Source: an uncultured Clostridia bacterium
GTDB taxonomy: Bacteria; Bacillota; Clostridia; Oscillospirales; Acutalibacteraceae
Direction of reading: 5' to 3'
Assembly: GCA_937898195.1 (NCBI GenBank)
Contig: CALEJD010000025.1
Coordinates: forward strand, 1-11,269
DNA: 11,269 nt
Shown here piece after piece: positions 6,031-11,269 of this stretch. Position 1 is the stretch's first letter; every line of letters begins with the position of its first letter. The notes under the pieces are model-generated. The model saw only the letters and a program-made list of their open reading frames with translations, had not been told where the DNA came from and did not search any database. The translations under genes were made by a program, and so were the position numbers.

Positions 6031-7212
6031 ATGACTTTAAAAACAAGAGGCAACAAAACAGCTGTTAATGGTGCGCGAATTCTATTCGGTCGCATTGTTT
6101 TGGCTTATTGTCACGCTAAAATCAAAAGATATAAACCAAAACACGACACATTTATTTTAATAGCAAATCATTCTGATGCATTAGACCCTGTTTATATGCT
6201 CTATGCCGTTAAAAAATATGTGCGTTTTGTTATTAGTGACCATTTAGTAAACAAACCTATTTTAAATCTTATTTTGAGAAAGATTTCAGGTTTTATTGTC
6301 CGTGAACGTGAAAAACCGTCATCTGCTATGGTTGACGATGTTCTGAAAAGCATCAAAGAAGGCGTCAGCGTTGCTATCTGCGTTGAAGGTACAATCACAC
6401 CAAATGGCGAAACAGGCTTTTTCTCACCAAGAACGGGACAACTTATCAAAGACGCAGGCGTTGCGCTTATTACTTTCAGACTAAATGGTGGATATTTTCA
6501 TACTCCTAAATGGGGCACAGGGCTTAGAAAAGGTCCTGTTCGTGGTAGTGTTGTGAGAGAGTATTCCCCTGAAGAACTTAAAGAAATGACCGTTGAAGAA
6601 ATCAACGAAGCTATTAGAAACGACATTTATGTAAATGTTTTTGACGACCTTAAAAAGAATAAAAATGAATATAAGGGTAAAAACCTTGCTGAACACGTTG
6701 AAAGAGTTTTATTTATGTGTCCACATTGTTTTGAAGTTGGCAAGCTTCATTCAAAAGGTGATTATCTCACTTGCGATTGCGGATATAAAGTGGAACTTCG
6801 TGCTGACGGATTTTTCTATCCCTTACGAAAAAAACTTGTTTTTGACAATATTCTTGACTGGGATAAATGGCAAAAAGAACAATGGAAAGAGCGCGTGCTT
6901 AAAGCCGGTGCTGGTGAACTGATTTTCGAAGAAGGTGGTCAACGAATTTCAACAATCGTTGACAGAAAGAGAAAATCAATTTCCGAAAATGCAATTCTTC
7001 GAATTTGTCAGGATAGATTTGAGATAGTGCTCAACGAAAATGAAACTATCACAATCCCCCTTGACACAGTTAAACTTGTTATGAGCATTTCAATTGAAGC
7101 ACTGCTTATTATCGACCAAGAGAGATATTTCTATATCAAGACTCACAAACCAAGAGCCACATCAAAATATGTTGCTGCTTGGCGATATTTAATTGGTAAA
7201 GATTATAAGTAA
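6031..7212 (+). CDS. PlsC-like lysophospholipid acyltransferase with C-terminal zinc ribbon
   Basis: A 393-residue protein. The first half is a 1-acyl-glycerol-3-phosphate acyltransferase-type domain, which transfers a fatty acyl chain to a lipid acceptor at the membrane. It has the catalytic NHSDALD (H47, D52 of the HX4D motif) and the acceptor-binding EGT (119-121) of EGTITPNGETG. A zinc ribbon follows, with CPHC at 230-233 and CDC at 248-250, then about 140 residues I do not recognise. Ordinary PlsC enzymes are about 200-250 residues, so the tail is an addition. The start is ATG 6031; GGTG lies 6 bases upstream. A TTG at 6019 and a GTG at 6022 are in frame but have poorer RBS. Acyl acceptor and donor are unknown. 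Confidence 0.82.
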   Translation: MTLKTRGNKTAVNGARILFGRIVLAYCHAKIKRYKPKHDTFILIANHSDALDPVYMLYAVKKYVRFVISDHLVNKPILNLILRKISGFIVREREKPSSAMVDDVLKSIKEGVSVAICVEGTITPNGETGFFSPRTGQLIKDAGVALITFRLNGGYFHTPKWGTGLRKGPVRGSVVREYSPEELKEMTVEEINEAIRNDIYVNVFDDLKKNKNEYKGKNLAEHVERVLFMCPHCFEVGKLHSKGDYLTCDCGYKVELRADGFFYPLRKKLVFDNILDWDKWQKEQWKERVLKAGAGELIFEEGGQRISTIVDRKRKSISENAILRICQDRFEIVLNENETITIPLDTVKLVMSISIEALLIIDQERYFYIKTHKPRATSKYVAAWRYLIGKDYK

Positions 7213-7216
7213 AAAT

Positions 7217-7248
7217 TTAGCACCTACTGTTTTGTAGGTGCTTTTTGT
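7217..7248. terminator. Terminator of the PlsC-like gene, probably bidirectional
   Basis: AGCACCTAC (7219-7227) and GTAGGTGCT (7234-7242) form a 9-bp stem, followed by TTTTT on the plus strand. On the minus strand the stem is followed by AAATTTTT, so it can also end the small gene at 7248-7355. Confidence 0.85.
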
Positions 7249-7355
7249 TATCTATTGCCCTGTTTGTTTTCGTTCTTCATTGAAGGGTTTTCTTTTGCGT
7301 TTGTTGGGTTATTCTTGTTTTTATTTTGTGGGTTGTTTTTGTTCTTGTTTTCCAT
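7248..7355 (-). CDS. Small Asn/Lys-rich protein, 35 residues
   Basis: An intact frame of 35 codons plus TAA. The ATG (7353-7355) is preceded by GAGGTGAG at a good distance, and a promoter lies at 7401-7429. About a third of the residues are Asn and another quarter Lys, with Pro, Gln and Glu scattered. The start reads MENKNKNNPQNKNKNNP. There is no Cys and no hydrophobic stretch, so it is soluble, very basic and probably disordered. Minor small acid-soluble spore proteins of Firmicutes are similar in size and composition, but I see no diagnostic motif and no clear sporulation sigma-factor promoter. The gene is isolated between two terminators. Function unknown. Confidence 0.65.
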   Translation of the reverse strand: MENKNKNNPQNKNKNNPTNAKENPSMKNENKQGNR

Positions 7356-7400
7356 TATTCTCACCTCGCACAAATATTTTGCCCGTCATTTATAGAATTA

Positions 7401-7429
7401 AATATATTCAAATATTTGTAGCTTTGTAA
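7401..7429 (-). promoter_or_regulatory. Promoter of the small Asn/Lys-rich gene
   Basis: Minus-strand TTACAA (plus 7424-7429), a 17-base spacer, and TATATT (plus 7401-7406). This is a housekeeping-type arrangement with a leader of about 40 bases. Confidence 0.5.
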
Positions 7430-7441
7430 TTTTTTTACAAA
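7423..7441. promoter_or_regulatory. Operator-like inverted repeat TTTGTAA-N5-TTACAAA
   Basis: A perfect 7-bp inverted repeat with a T5 spacer. It covers the -35 of the minus-strand promoter, where a repressor would block it. It could also act as a weak terminator-like hairpin. No regulator is identified. Confidence 0.35.
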
Positions 7442-7479
7442 TTCGAAGTTGTTGAATCGTTTTATATGCCTATCAGTTT

Positions 7480-7555
7480 TGTAGGGGACGACGACTCGGC
7501 GTCCCGAAACAAGTAACATCTTAACAACGGGGCGCTGGGGTCATCGCCCCCTACG
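7480..7555. repeat. Pair of inverted REP-like elements, copies B and C
   Basis: Copy B (7481-7507) reads GTAGGGGACGACGACTCGGC and closes with GTCCCG; GGGACG pairs with CGTCCC. Copy C (7529-7555) is the same element on the other strand, with GGGGCG pairing with CGCCCC and ending in CCCCCTACGA. About 20 bases separate them, so the whole can form one large cruciform. Both share GTAGGGG and the body GGGGRCGAYGAC with copy A at 16-51. GC content is far above the surroundings. Such repeats are typical of intergenic DNA and encode nothing. Confidence 0.65.
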
Positions 7556-7599
7556 ACACACTAAATTGGTTACATCTATAATTTGCAACGCAGTTCCGA

Positions 7600-7627
7600 C
7601 ACTCTGCACTTTGCACTCTGCGTTCTG
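7600..7627 (+). repeat. Short CTCTGC-based direct repeats
   Basis: CACTCTGCACTTTGCACTCT continues into GCGTTCTG: three to four imperfect tandem copies of a 7-8 base unit. Simple repeats of this sort often stand in clostridial intergenic DNA; no function is apparent. Confidence 0.45.
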
Positions 7628-7646
7628 TTCTACAAACTCCACTTTG

Positions 7647-7666
7647 TCAAACAAATACATGTTTGA
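7647..7666. promoter_or_regulatory. Operator-like inverted repeat TCAAACA-N6-TGTTTGA
   Basis: A perfect 7-bp inverted repeat of 20 bases in total. Its right arm overlaps the -35 at 7663-7668. The placement suits a dimeric repressor of the gene at 7720. The regulator is unknown. Confidence 0.4.
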
Positions 7667-7690
7667 TTTTTTTGTATTTTATGGTAAAAT
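7663..7690 (+). promoter_or_regulatory. Promoter of the acyltransferase-like gene at 7720
   Basis: TTGATT (7663-7668), a 16-base spacer and TAAAAT (7685-7690), preceded by TGG (extended -10). GGGAGA at 7708-7713 is the RBS, 6 bases before the ATG. Confidence 0.55.
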
Positions 7691-7719
7691 GAAATCAACT
7701 TGAATTTGGGAGAATTTTT

Positions 7720-8592
7720 ATGATTGATTTTGCTCGTTCAAAAGAAATTTTTTTAAGAATTTATGATAGCGAAGAATTGGCAAACAGAATTGAGTGTTAT
7801 ATAAATAAACACAAAACGACTATCAAACTTTATCTTGTTCTTTGCAACAAAAACCGTTGGGAGCCATTGCTTAAACAAAACCCTATGATGAAGCTTAGTC
7901 TTGTATATGCCTTTTTGCCAACTGTGTGGGACAGATATATGGAAAAAGGGATTCCCGAAGAAATCTTCTGGGACACAATGAGCGATATTAAAATCTGGAT
8001 TGACGACCACAAAGCAGAAACCAACGAAGACGGGCTTTATGAGCTTCATTGGATTATGCATCATATGAATTTAGGAATCTTCAAAATCGGCAGATTGCAA
8101 TTTCAAAAATTATTTTATTTTTTCAAAACACCATATAAAAAAGATGATATGGACTTTAAATTTGGTGACAAGCTTTTGAATGTGCACATTCCTCGTGGTG
8201 CAAAATTAGATTTTGAAGAATGTGAAAAATCATTCGTTATGGCACAAGAGTTTTTTGCAAAATATTATCCTGATTTTCCTAACAACAAGTTTATGTGCCA
8301 CAGTTGGTTGCTTTATTCTGGCAACAAAAACTTTATGGATGAAGACAGCAATATTTTAAAATTCCAAAAACTTTTTGAGCTTGTTGAAGAAAAAGAAACA
8401 CCCCACCCAACATATCGCTGGTTATTTGGAGTGAAAATTTCAAATGACAACCTTATGAAAAACAAAAAAGAGTTCGGCAGTTATGGTTTCACAGGTGGAC
8501 TTAAAAAGAACACTGAGCTTCGCAGAAACGCTATTGAATATATCAAAAACGGTGGAACATTCGGTGAAGGTTTAGGGGTTAAAACGATATAA
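7720..8592 (+). CDS. Acyltransferase domain-containing protein (GNAT-like), tentative
   Basis: A 290-residue soluble protein with no signal peptide or membrane helix. It resembles clostridial proteins annotated as acyltransferase-domain proteins, with a helical N-terminal part and a GNAT-like C-terminal domain. This is recalled from family likeness and not proven by a motif. Stretches that look conserved are LHWIMHHMNLGIFKIGRLQF (109-128), NVHIPRG followed by KLDFEECEKSF (154-172) and CHSWLLYSGN (193-202). If correct, it would transfer an acyl group from acyl-CoA to an unknown acceptor. It stands alone between a promoter with an inverted repeat and a strong terminator. The ATG is supported by GGGAGA. 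Confidence 0.6.
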   Translation: MIDFARSKEIFLRIYDSEELANRIECYINKHKTTIKLYLVLCNKNRWEPLLKQNPMMKLSLVYAFLPTVWDRYMEKGIPEEIFWDTMSDIKIWIDDHKAETNEDGLYELHWIMHHMNLGIFKIGRLQFQKLFYFFKTPYKKDDMDFKFGDKLLNVHIPRGAKLDFEECEKSFVMAQEFFAKYYPDFPNNKFMCHSWLLYSGNKNFMDEDSNILKFQKLFELVEEKETPHPTYRWLFGVKISNDNLMKNKKEFGSYGFTGGLKKNTELRRNAIEYIKNGGTFGEGLGVKTI

Positions 8593-8595
8593 GAA

Positions 8596-8617
8596 AAGGG
8601 ACGGTTAACCGTCCCTT
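8596..8617. terminator. Bidirectional terminator between convergent genes
   Basis: A perfect 22-bp palindrome (AAGGGACGGTT and its complement). It lies 3 bases after the stop at 8592 and 2 bases beyond the stop of the minus-strand gene at 8620. T-rich bases follow on both strands. Confidence 0.85.
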
Positions 8618-8619
8618 AT

Positions 8620-9597
8620 TTATTTTTCTTCTGGGTATTTCATATTCCAGTCGTTTCTGAGTTTTGTCATAATGTTCATTACGTCGATTGTGTAGTCAAG
8701 TCGCATTGTGTTTTTGCCTGTTTCTACTGAATTTTCCATATTCTGTAATTCATAGTAAAGTGCATTTTCCAGCTTGCCTGCTGTGATTTCTTCGGTGCGA
8801 CCGTCTTCGGTATATGTGATTACTGCTTTGTCGGCTCTTGGGTATTCAAAAATCTCCATATAAGCATTATCATAACAGATTGTGGCTCTCTTTGGTTGTT
8901 TTGCGTGGAGTGAGAGTGTTACACTTGCCATTTGCTCTTTTTCGTTTTCAATTATAATGCTTGACTGCTCGTCTGCACCAGTAGGGGCAAATTTCACTTG
9001 TGAATGGATTTCTGCGTTTTTAGTATCCATAAACATTCTAACAAGTGAGAGTGCATAAACGCCAATATCTAAAAGAGCGCCACCTGCTAAATCCATATTG
9101 AAGAAACGATTTGTCATGTCGTATTCTTTGAAACTGCCGAAATTCACTTGAGCGAGTCTAAATTCACCCAAAGCACCTGAACTTATAATCTTTTCAAGTT
9201 CAGTATAAAGTGGCATATTATAAATAGTCATTGCTTCGGCTAAAATGAGATTTTTTTCACTTGCGAGTTCTACTGCTCTATTAAGTTCATCACTATTAAG
9301 AGTAATTGCCTTTTCACAAAGCACGTGTTTGCCACTTTCCAAAGCTTTGAGAATATAATCAATATGCTTGTTATGTGGGGTTGCGATATAAACAATATCA
9401 ACATTTTTATCAATGAACAAATCGTCAATATTTTCATAGACTTTTGATATATTATATTTTTCGGCAAATGCTATTGCTTTTTCATATGTACGGTTAGCAA
9501 CAGAATAAATCTTGCCACCCATTCGAGTTATATCACGGGCAAAGTCATTTGCAATATTGCCACAACCCAAAATCGCCCAATTAAACTTATTTTGCAT
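8620..9597 (-). CDS. Gfo/Idh/MocA-family oxidoreductase
   Basis: A 325-residue NAD(P)-dependent dehydrogenase of the type that oxidises or reduces sugars, inositols or diols; substrate unknown. The N-terminal Rossmann fold has GCGNIA (11-16), IATPHNKH (71-78) and CEKAITL (94-100) with the catalytic-type K96. The C-terminal domain has GGALLDIGVY (172-181), with D177 and Tyr where many family members have His, as in the dihydrodiol dehydrogenase-like branch. The frame opens at 9633, but GAGGTGAG lies just before the ATG at 9597 and the extra 12 residues have no family likeness, so 9597 is the start. The upstream glycosyltransferase stops 57 bases before it. Cotranscription is possible, although a promoter also lies in the gap. 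Confidence 0.88.
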   Translation of the reverse strand: MQNKFNWAILGCGNIANDFARDITRMGGKIYSVANRTYEKAIAFAEKYNISKVYENIDDLFIDKNVDIVYIATPHNKHIDYILKALESGKHVLCEKAITLNSDELNRAVELASEKNLILAEAMTIYNMPLYTELEKIISSGALGEFRLAQVNFGSFKEYDMTNRFFNMDLAGGALLDIGVYALSLVRMFMDTKNAEIHSQVKFAPTGADEQSSIIIENEKEQMASVTLSLHAKQPKRATICYDNAYMEIFEYPRADKAVITYTEDGRTEEITAGKLENALYYELQNMENSVETGKNTMRLDYTIDVMNIMTKLRNDWNMKYPEEK

Positions 9598-9616
9598 ACT
9601 CTCACCTCTTTTAAAT

Positions 9617-9644
9617 ATCATAGCACAAAACAAAAAGAAATCAA
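9617..9644 (-). promoter_or_regulatory. Candidate promoter of the Gfo/Idh/MocA gene
   Basis: Minus-strand TTGATT (plus 9639-9644), a 16-base spacer, and TATGAT (plus 9617-9622). The start site would lie near 9610, about 13 bases before the start codon, which leaves room for the RBS. Confidence 0.4.
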
Positions 9645-9654
9645 TTTGTTTTGA

Positions 9655-10551
9655 TTATAACTGTTCTAATTTTTCTATGAGCGCATTTTCTTCGGGCGTG
9701 GAATCCGATACCTTTCTGCAAAATAAATTCTTTGAATTGATAAGTTGCTCGTAATCCTTGTCTGTATAAGTATATGGTGAACCCAACTTTTTATTGCCTC
9801 TTTCCCAGTCAACACTTCGCATATTAGAGAAAACATTATTTTCATCAGAAACACAGAATATTTTTTCTTTGAAATTAGAATTGTATATTATTGTTTGCAA
9901 AAAGAATTCATCACAACAAAAGGAATGAGAAAACATTTTTTTGATTTCTTTTTCTTTGGAAAGCGTATAGGATACTGCATCATGAGTTATGCTTACCCAG
10001 TTGCTTCCACATTTAAACTGGATGTTTGGATATTTTCGAGCTCTGTTCACTTTTAACATTTTTTGAATGAGCAAAAGGGCTCGTTTGACTATCATATAAA
10101 AATTGTTTTTTCGTGCACATTTTTCTTGAAAAAAATGATAGAGGCAATATCTGTTCTTATGTGATTGAGTAAACTCATCACTACAGAAATGCACAAACTC
10201 ATATCCTATGTTTTTATTAAAAAAGTCGTGTATATGTTCCATAGATTTGATAGGGAAATCCACACCGCTCAAAAAATGATAATAATCATACTTTTGTCGA
10301 AATGCAACTTTAAGCATGTGTAATTCACACCTTATTTGGCTGTATCCGCCCCAATTAACAGGATAGCGGTCGACAAAAATAACCTTTGAGTCCTTACAAC
10401 TGTTAACTAACAGTGTTTCATCTTCATCTGAAAAAGTTGATTTTGCATCAACATGAATATAAATCGTATTATTTGAATGGTCAAGCTTTTTAAGCAATCT
10501 GCTAACTAAATCATAATTTGAGTGAATCATTATTAAAAATGCGTGTTTCAT
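9655..10551 (-). CDS. GT14-family (core-2/I-branching type) glycosyltransferase
   Basis: A 298-residue protein of the family of beta-1,6-N-acetylglucosaminyltransferases (PF02485). Bacterial members act on cell-surface or secreted glycans; donor and acceptor are unknown here. Family motifs in order are HVDAK (33-37), WGGYSQIRCEL (67-77), YYHFLSGVDFPIKS (90-103), CGSNWVSIT (181-189), CDEFFLQT (213-220), RSVDW (245-249) and NLFCRKV (275-281). There is no signal peptide or membrane helix, so it probably works on the cytoplasmic face. The start is firm: GGAGAGGT precedes the ATG by about 6 bases. It is not embedded in a polysaccharide cluster in this window. It is AT-rich and Lys/Phe/Asn-rich next to decaying DNA, which may hint at acquisition. 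Confidence 0.87.
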   Translation of the reverse strand: MKHAFLIMIHSNYDLVSRLLKKLDHSNNTIYIHVDAKSTFSDEDETLLVNSCKDSKVIFVDRYPVNWGGYSQIRCELHMLKVAFRQKYDYYHFLSGVDFPIKSMEHIHDFFNKNIGYEFVHFCSDEFTQSHKNRYCLYHFFQEKCARKNNFYMIVKRALLLIQKMLKVNRARKYPNIQFKCGSNWVSITHDAVSYTLSKEKEIKKMFSHSFCCDEFFLQTIIYNSNFKEKIFCVSDENNVFSNMRSVDWERGNKKLGSPYTYTDKDYEQLINSKNLFCRKVSDSTPEENALIEKLEQL

Positions 10552-10593
10552 TAGTTACCTCTCCTCGTCGAATAAGAATACAAAATCATCGAA

Positions 10594-10622
10594 ATTATAA
10601 CATACTATACTATTTATTGCAA
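10594..10622 (-). promoter_or_regulatory. Promoter of the GT14 gene
   Basis: Minus-strand TTGCAA (plus 10617-10622), a 17-base spacer, and a perfect TATAAT (plus 10594-10599) preceded by TGT (extended -10). The leader is about 36 bases. Confidence 0.65.
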
Positions 10623-10657
10623 CGAAATCTTTTAAGAAACGATGCTATCCTATAGGT

Positions 10658-11021
10658 TTACAATAGATGTATTCCGGTAGTGGATTGTTTAATACTTTCT
10701 TTTAAATATTTAACAGTTTCTAAAACATTAGAATACTGATTACAAGCATCTTTAATTTCATATGCAGTTTTAGTTTCTAATTGCATATATAAGAATTTGT
10801 TCTAACATATCAATGTCATATGTTTCATTATTTTGCTTAAAGCGGTCATTTATTTCACAACTTAAACAAGTTGCCAATTAGGGTGAAAATAATATTGATG
10901 GTAACAACTCTCCCTTTTCCTATTTTGAAATATATTGTGGAGAAACATTCAAATAATCTGCTATATTTTTTTGAGATAACCTTTGTTTTAATCTGATATT
11001 CTTCAAATTTTTATTAAATAT
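10658..11021 (-). pseudogene. XRE-family transcriptional regulator, multiply broken
   Basis: The frame beginning at 11021 translates as FNKNLKNIRLKQRLSQKNIA, then DYLNVSPQYISK, a clear helix-turn-helix of the Xre/Cro type. It is broken four ways. The expected ATG is ATA (11021-11019). The Trp codon of the usual ISKWEKGE is TAG (10922-10920), with EKGELLPSI continuing in frame. A second in-frame stop, TAA, stands at 10880-10878 where LPxL-type residues are expected, followed by LATCLSCEIND. Finally the frame shifts near 10785-10800 in an AT run, and the sequence resumes as MQLETKTAYEIKDACNQYSN and continues to a TAA at 10658-10660. The intact protein would have been about 120 residues. The promoter upstream still looks complete. 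Confidence 0.8.
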
Positions 11022-11050
11022 ATGTTTGATCTCGCATAAGTTACAACCTT

Positions 11051-11078
11051 ATTATATCGTTAAAATATAGATAGTTAA
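11051..11078 (-). promoter_or_regulatory. Promoter of the broken regulator, with operator-like direct repeat
   Basis: Minus-strand TTAACT (plus 11073-11078), a 16-base spacer, and a perfect TATAAT (plus 11051-11056). TAGTTAA occurs at 11072-11078 and 11083-11089, 11 bases apart (one helical turn), covering and flanking the -35. XRE regulators often repress their own promoter, so this may be the old operator. Confidence 0.5.
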
Positions 11079-11179
11079 TGACTAGTTAAGACACGACAAG
11101 TTCAACCGGCAGTTGATATTTGGGAAATGAAAATAGAAAACACCCATCTTGTGAACTGCCCCAAATTGTGCGGACAGTA

Positions 11180-11203
11180 CAAAAAACACCCCCTATGGTG
11201 TAA
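11180..11203 (-). terminator. Terminator of the IS transposase
   Basis: On the minus strand ACACC pairs with GGTGT across a short loop and is followed by six T residues. It lies between the transposase stop and the terminal repeat. Confidence 0.55.
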
Positions 11204-11214
11204 ATATTAAATTT

Positions 11215-11269
11215 TTAAGCAACAAACTGATTTCGTTTTTCTAACGGAGTCAGTTTTGTTTTTAGTTGA
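11215..11269 (-). CDS. IS3-family transposase, C-terminal fragment (continues outside window)
   Basis: Only the last 17 codons and TAA are visible. They read QLKTKLTPLEKRNQFVA, matching the end of IS3-family OrfB transposases (rve/DDE integrase domain), which typically close with a TPLEYRNQ-like motif. The stop is TAA at 11215-11217. The catalytic core lies beyond the window, so it cannot be judged whether the enzyme is intact. Confidence 0.75.
   Translation of the reverse strand, partial: QLKTKLTPLEKRNQFVA

Larger units (their letters stand above)
11152..11269 (-). mobile_element. IS3-family insertion sequence, transposase-distal end (cut by window)
   Basis: The left border starts TGAACTGCCCCAAATTGTGC and continues GGACAG, an IS3-type terminal repeat (TG...CA ends, ...CTGTCC...GGGGCAGTTCA on the minus strand). 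Inside lie a terminator and the 3' end of an IS3-type transposase on the minus strand. The rest of the element lies beyond base 11269. The target-site duplication cannot be seen. Confidence 0.75.

Noticed and set aside
7238..7429. Plus-strand frame of 63 codons with a Cys/Phe-rich product
   Set aside because: It begins inside a terminator hairpin, has no RBS, and is antisense to the small Asn/Lys-rich gene whose codons explain its odd composition.
7600..7627. CRISPR array
   Set aside because: The repeat units are only 7-8 bases and imperfect, with no unique spacers and no cas genes nearby.
9598..9633. Twelve-residue N-terminal extension of the Gfo/Idh/MocA protein
   Set aside because: The extension would encode the RBS itself (GAGGTGAG), and the Rossmann fold starts properly at the ATG at 9597.
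11090..11151. Short minus-strand frames between the IS border and the regulator promoter
   Set aside because: Frames of about 20 codons end in TAG or TAA here. None has an RBS or clear likeness, so I treat this as promoter-flanking or decayed DNA.

Overview
The window looks like chromosomal DNA from a low-GC Gram-positive anaerobe of the class Clostridia, most likely an uncultured gut relative of the Ruminococcaceae/Oscillospiraceae. The reasons are AT-rich intergenic DNA, strong GAGGTG/GGAGAGG-type ribosome binding sites, a probable TTG start, a tRNA gene that encodes its own CCA, many short hairpin terminators, and the protein families present. The taxonomic call is an inference.

Layout. 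At 1-60 there is a GC-rich palindromic repeat. A tRNA-Leu(CAG) gene follows at 146-233. Behind it, at 234-488, lies an unusual stretch with extra copies of the tRNA 3' end, inverted T-arm sequences, hairpins and terminators. Four minus-strand blocks come next: a giant MMPL/RND-type membrane protein (529-3756); then an iron-dependent alcohol dehydrogenase and a TIGR01212/YhcC-type radical SAM protein, overlapping by 4 bp (3845-5871). Divergent from these is a plus-strand PlsC-like acyltransferase with a fused zinc ribbon (6031-7212).

A 500-bp gap (7213-7719) is not empty. It holds a 35-residue Asn/Lys-rich small protein on the minus strand with its own RBS and promoter, a pair of inverted REP-like elements, and an operator-like inverted repeat. 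A plus-strand acyltransferase-like protein (7720-8592) converges on a Gfo/Idh/MocA oxidoreductase (8620-9597, minus). Upstream of that is a GT14-family glycosyltransferase (9655-10551, minus).

The right end is decaying accessory DNA. It contains a multiply broken XRE-family regulator (10658-11021, minus) with a still recognisable promoter, then the end of an IS3-family insertion sequence running off the window (11152-11269).

The genes do not form one pathway. Most are single-gene or two-gene transcription units: envelope and lipid functions (MMPL protein, PlsC-like enzyme, glycosyltransferase) mixed with redox enzymes. I see no CRISPR array, phage module or toxin-antitoxin pair. The most unusual parts are the repeated tRNA-Leu tails, the roughly 85-residue internal repeats of the MMPL protein, the unannotated small Asn/Lys-rich gene, and the regulator broken by at least four independent lesions beside an IS.
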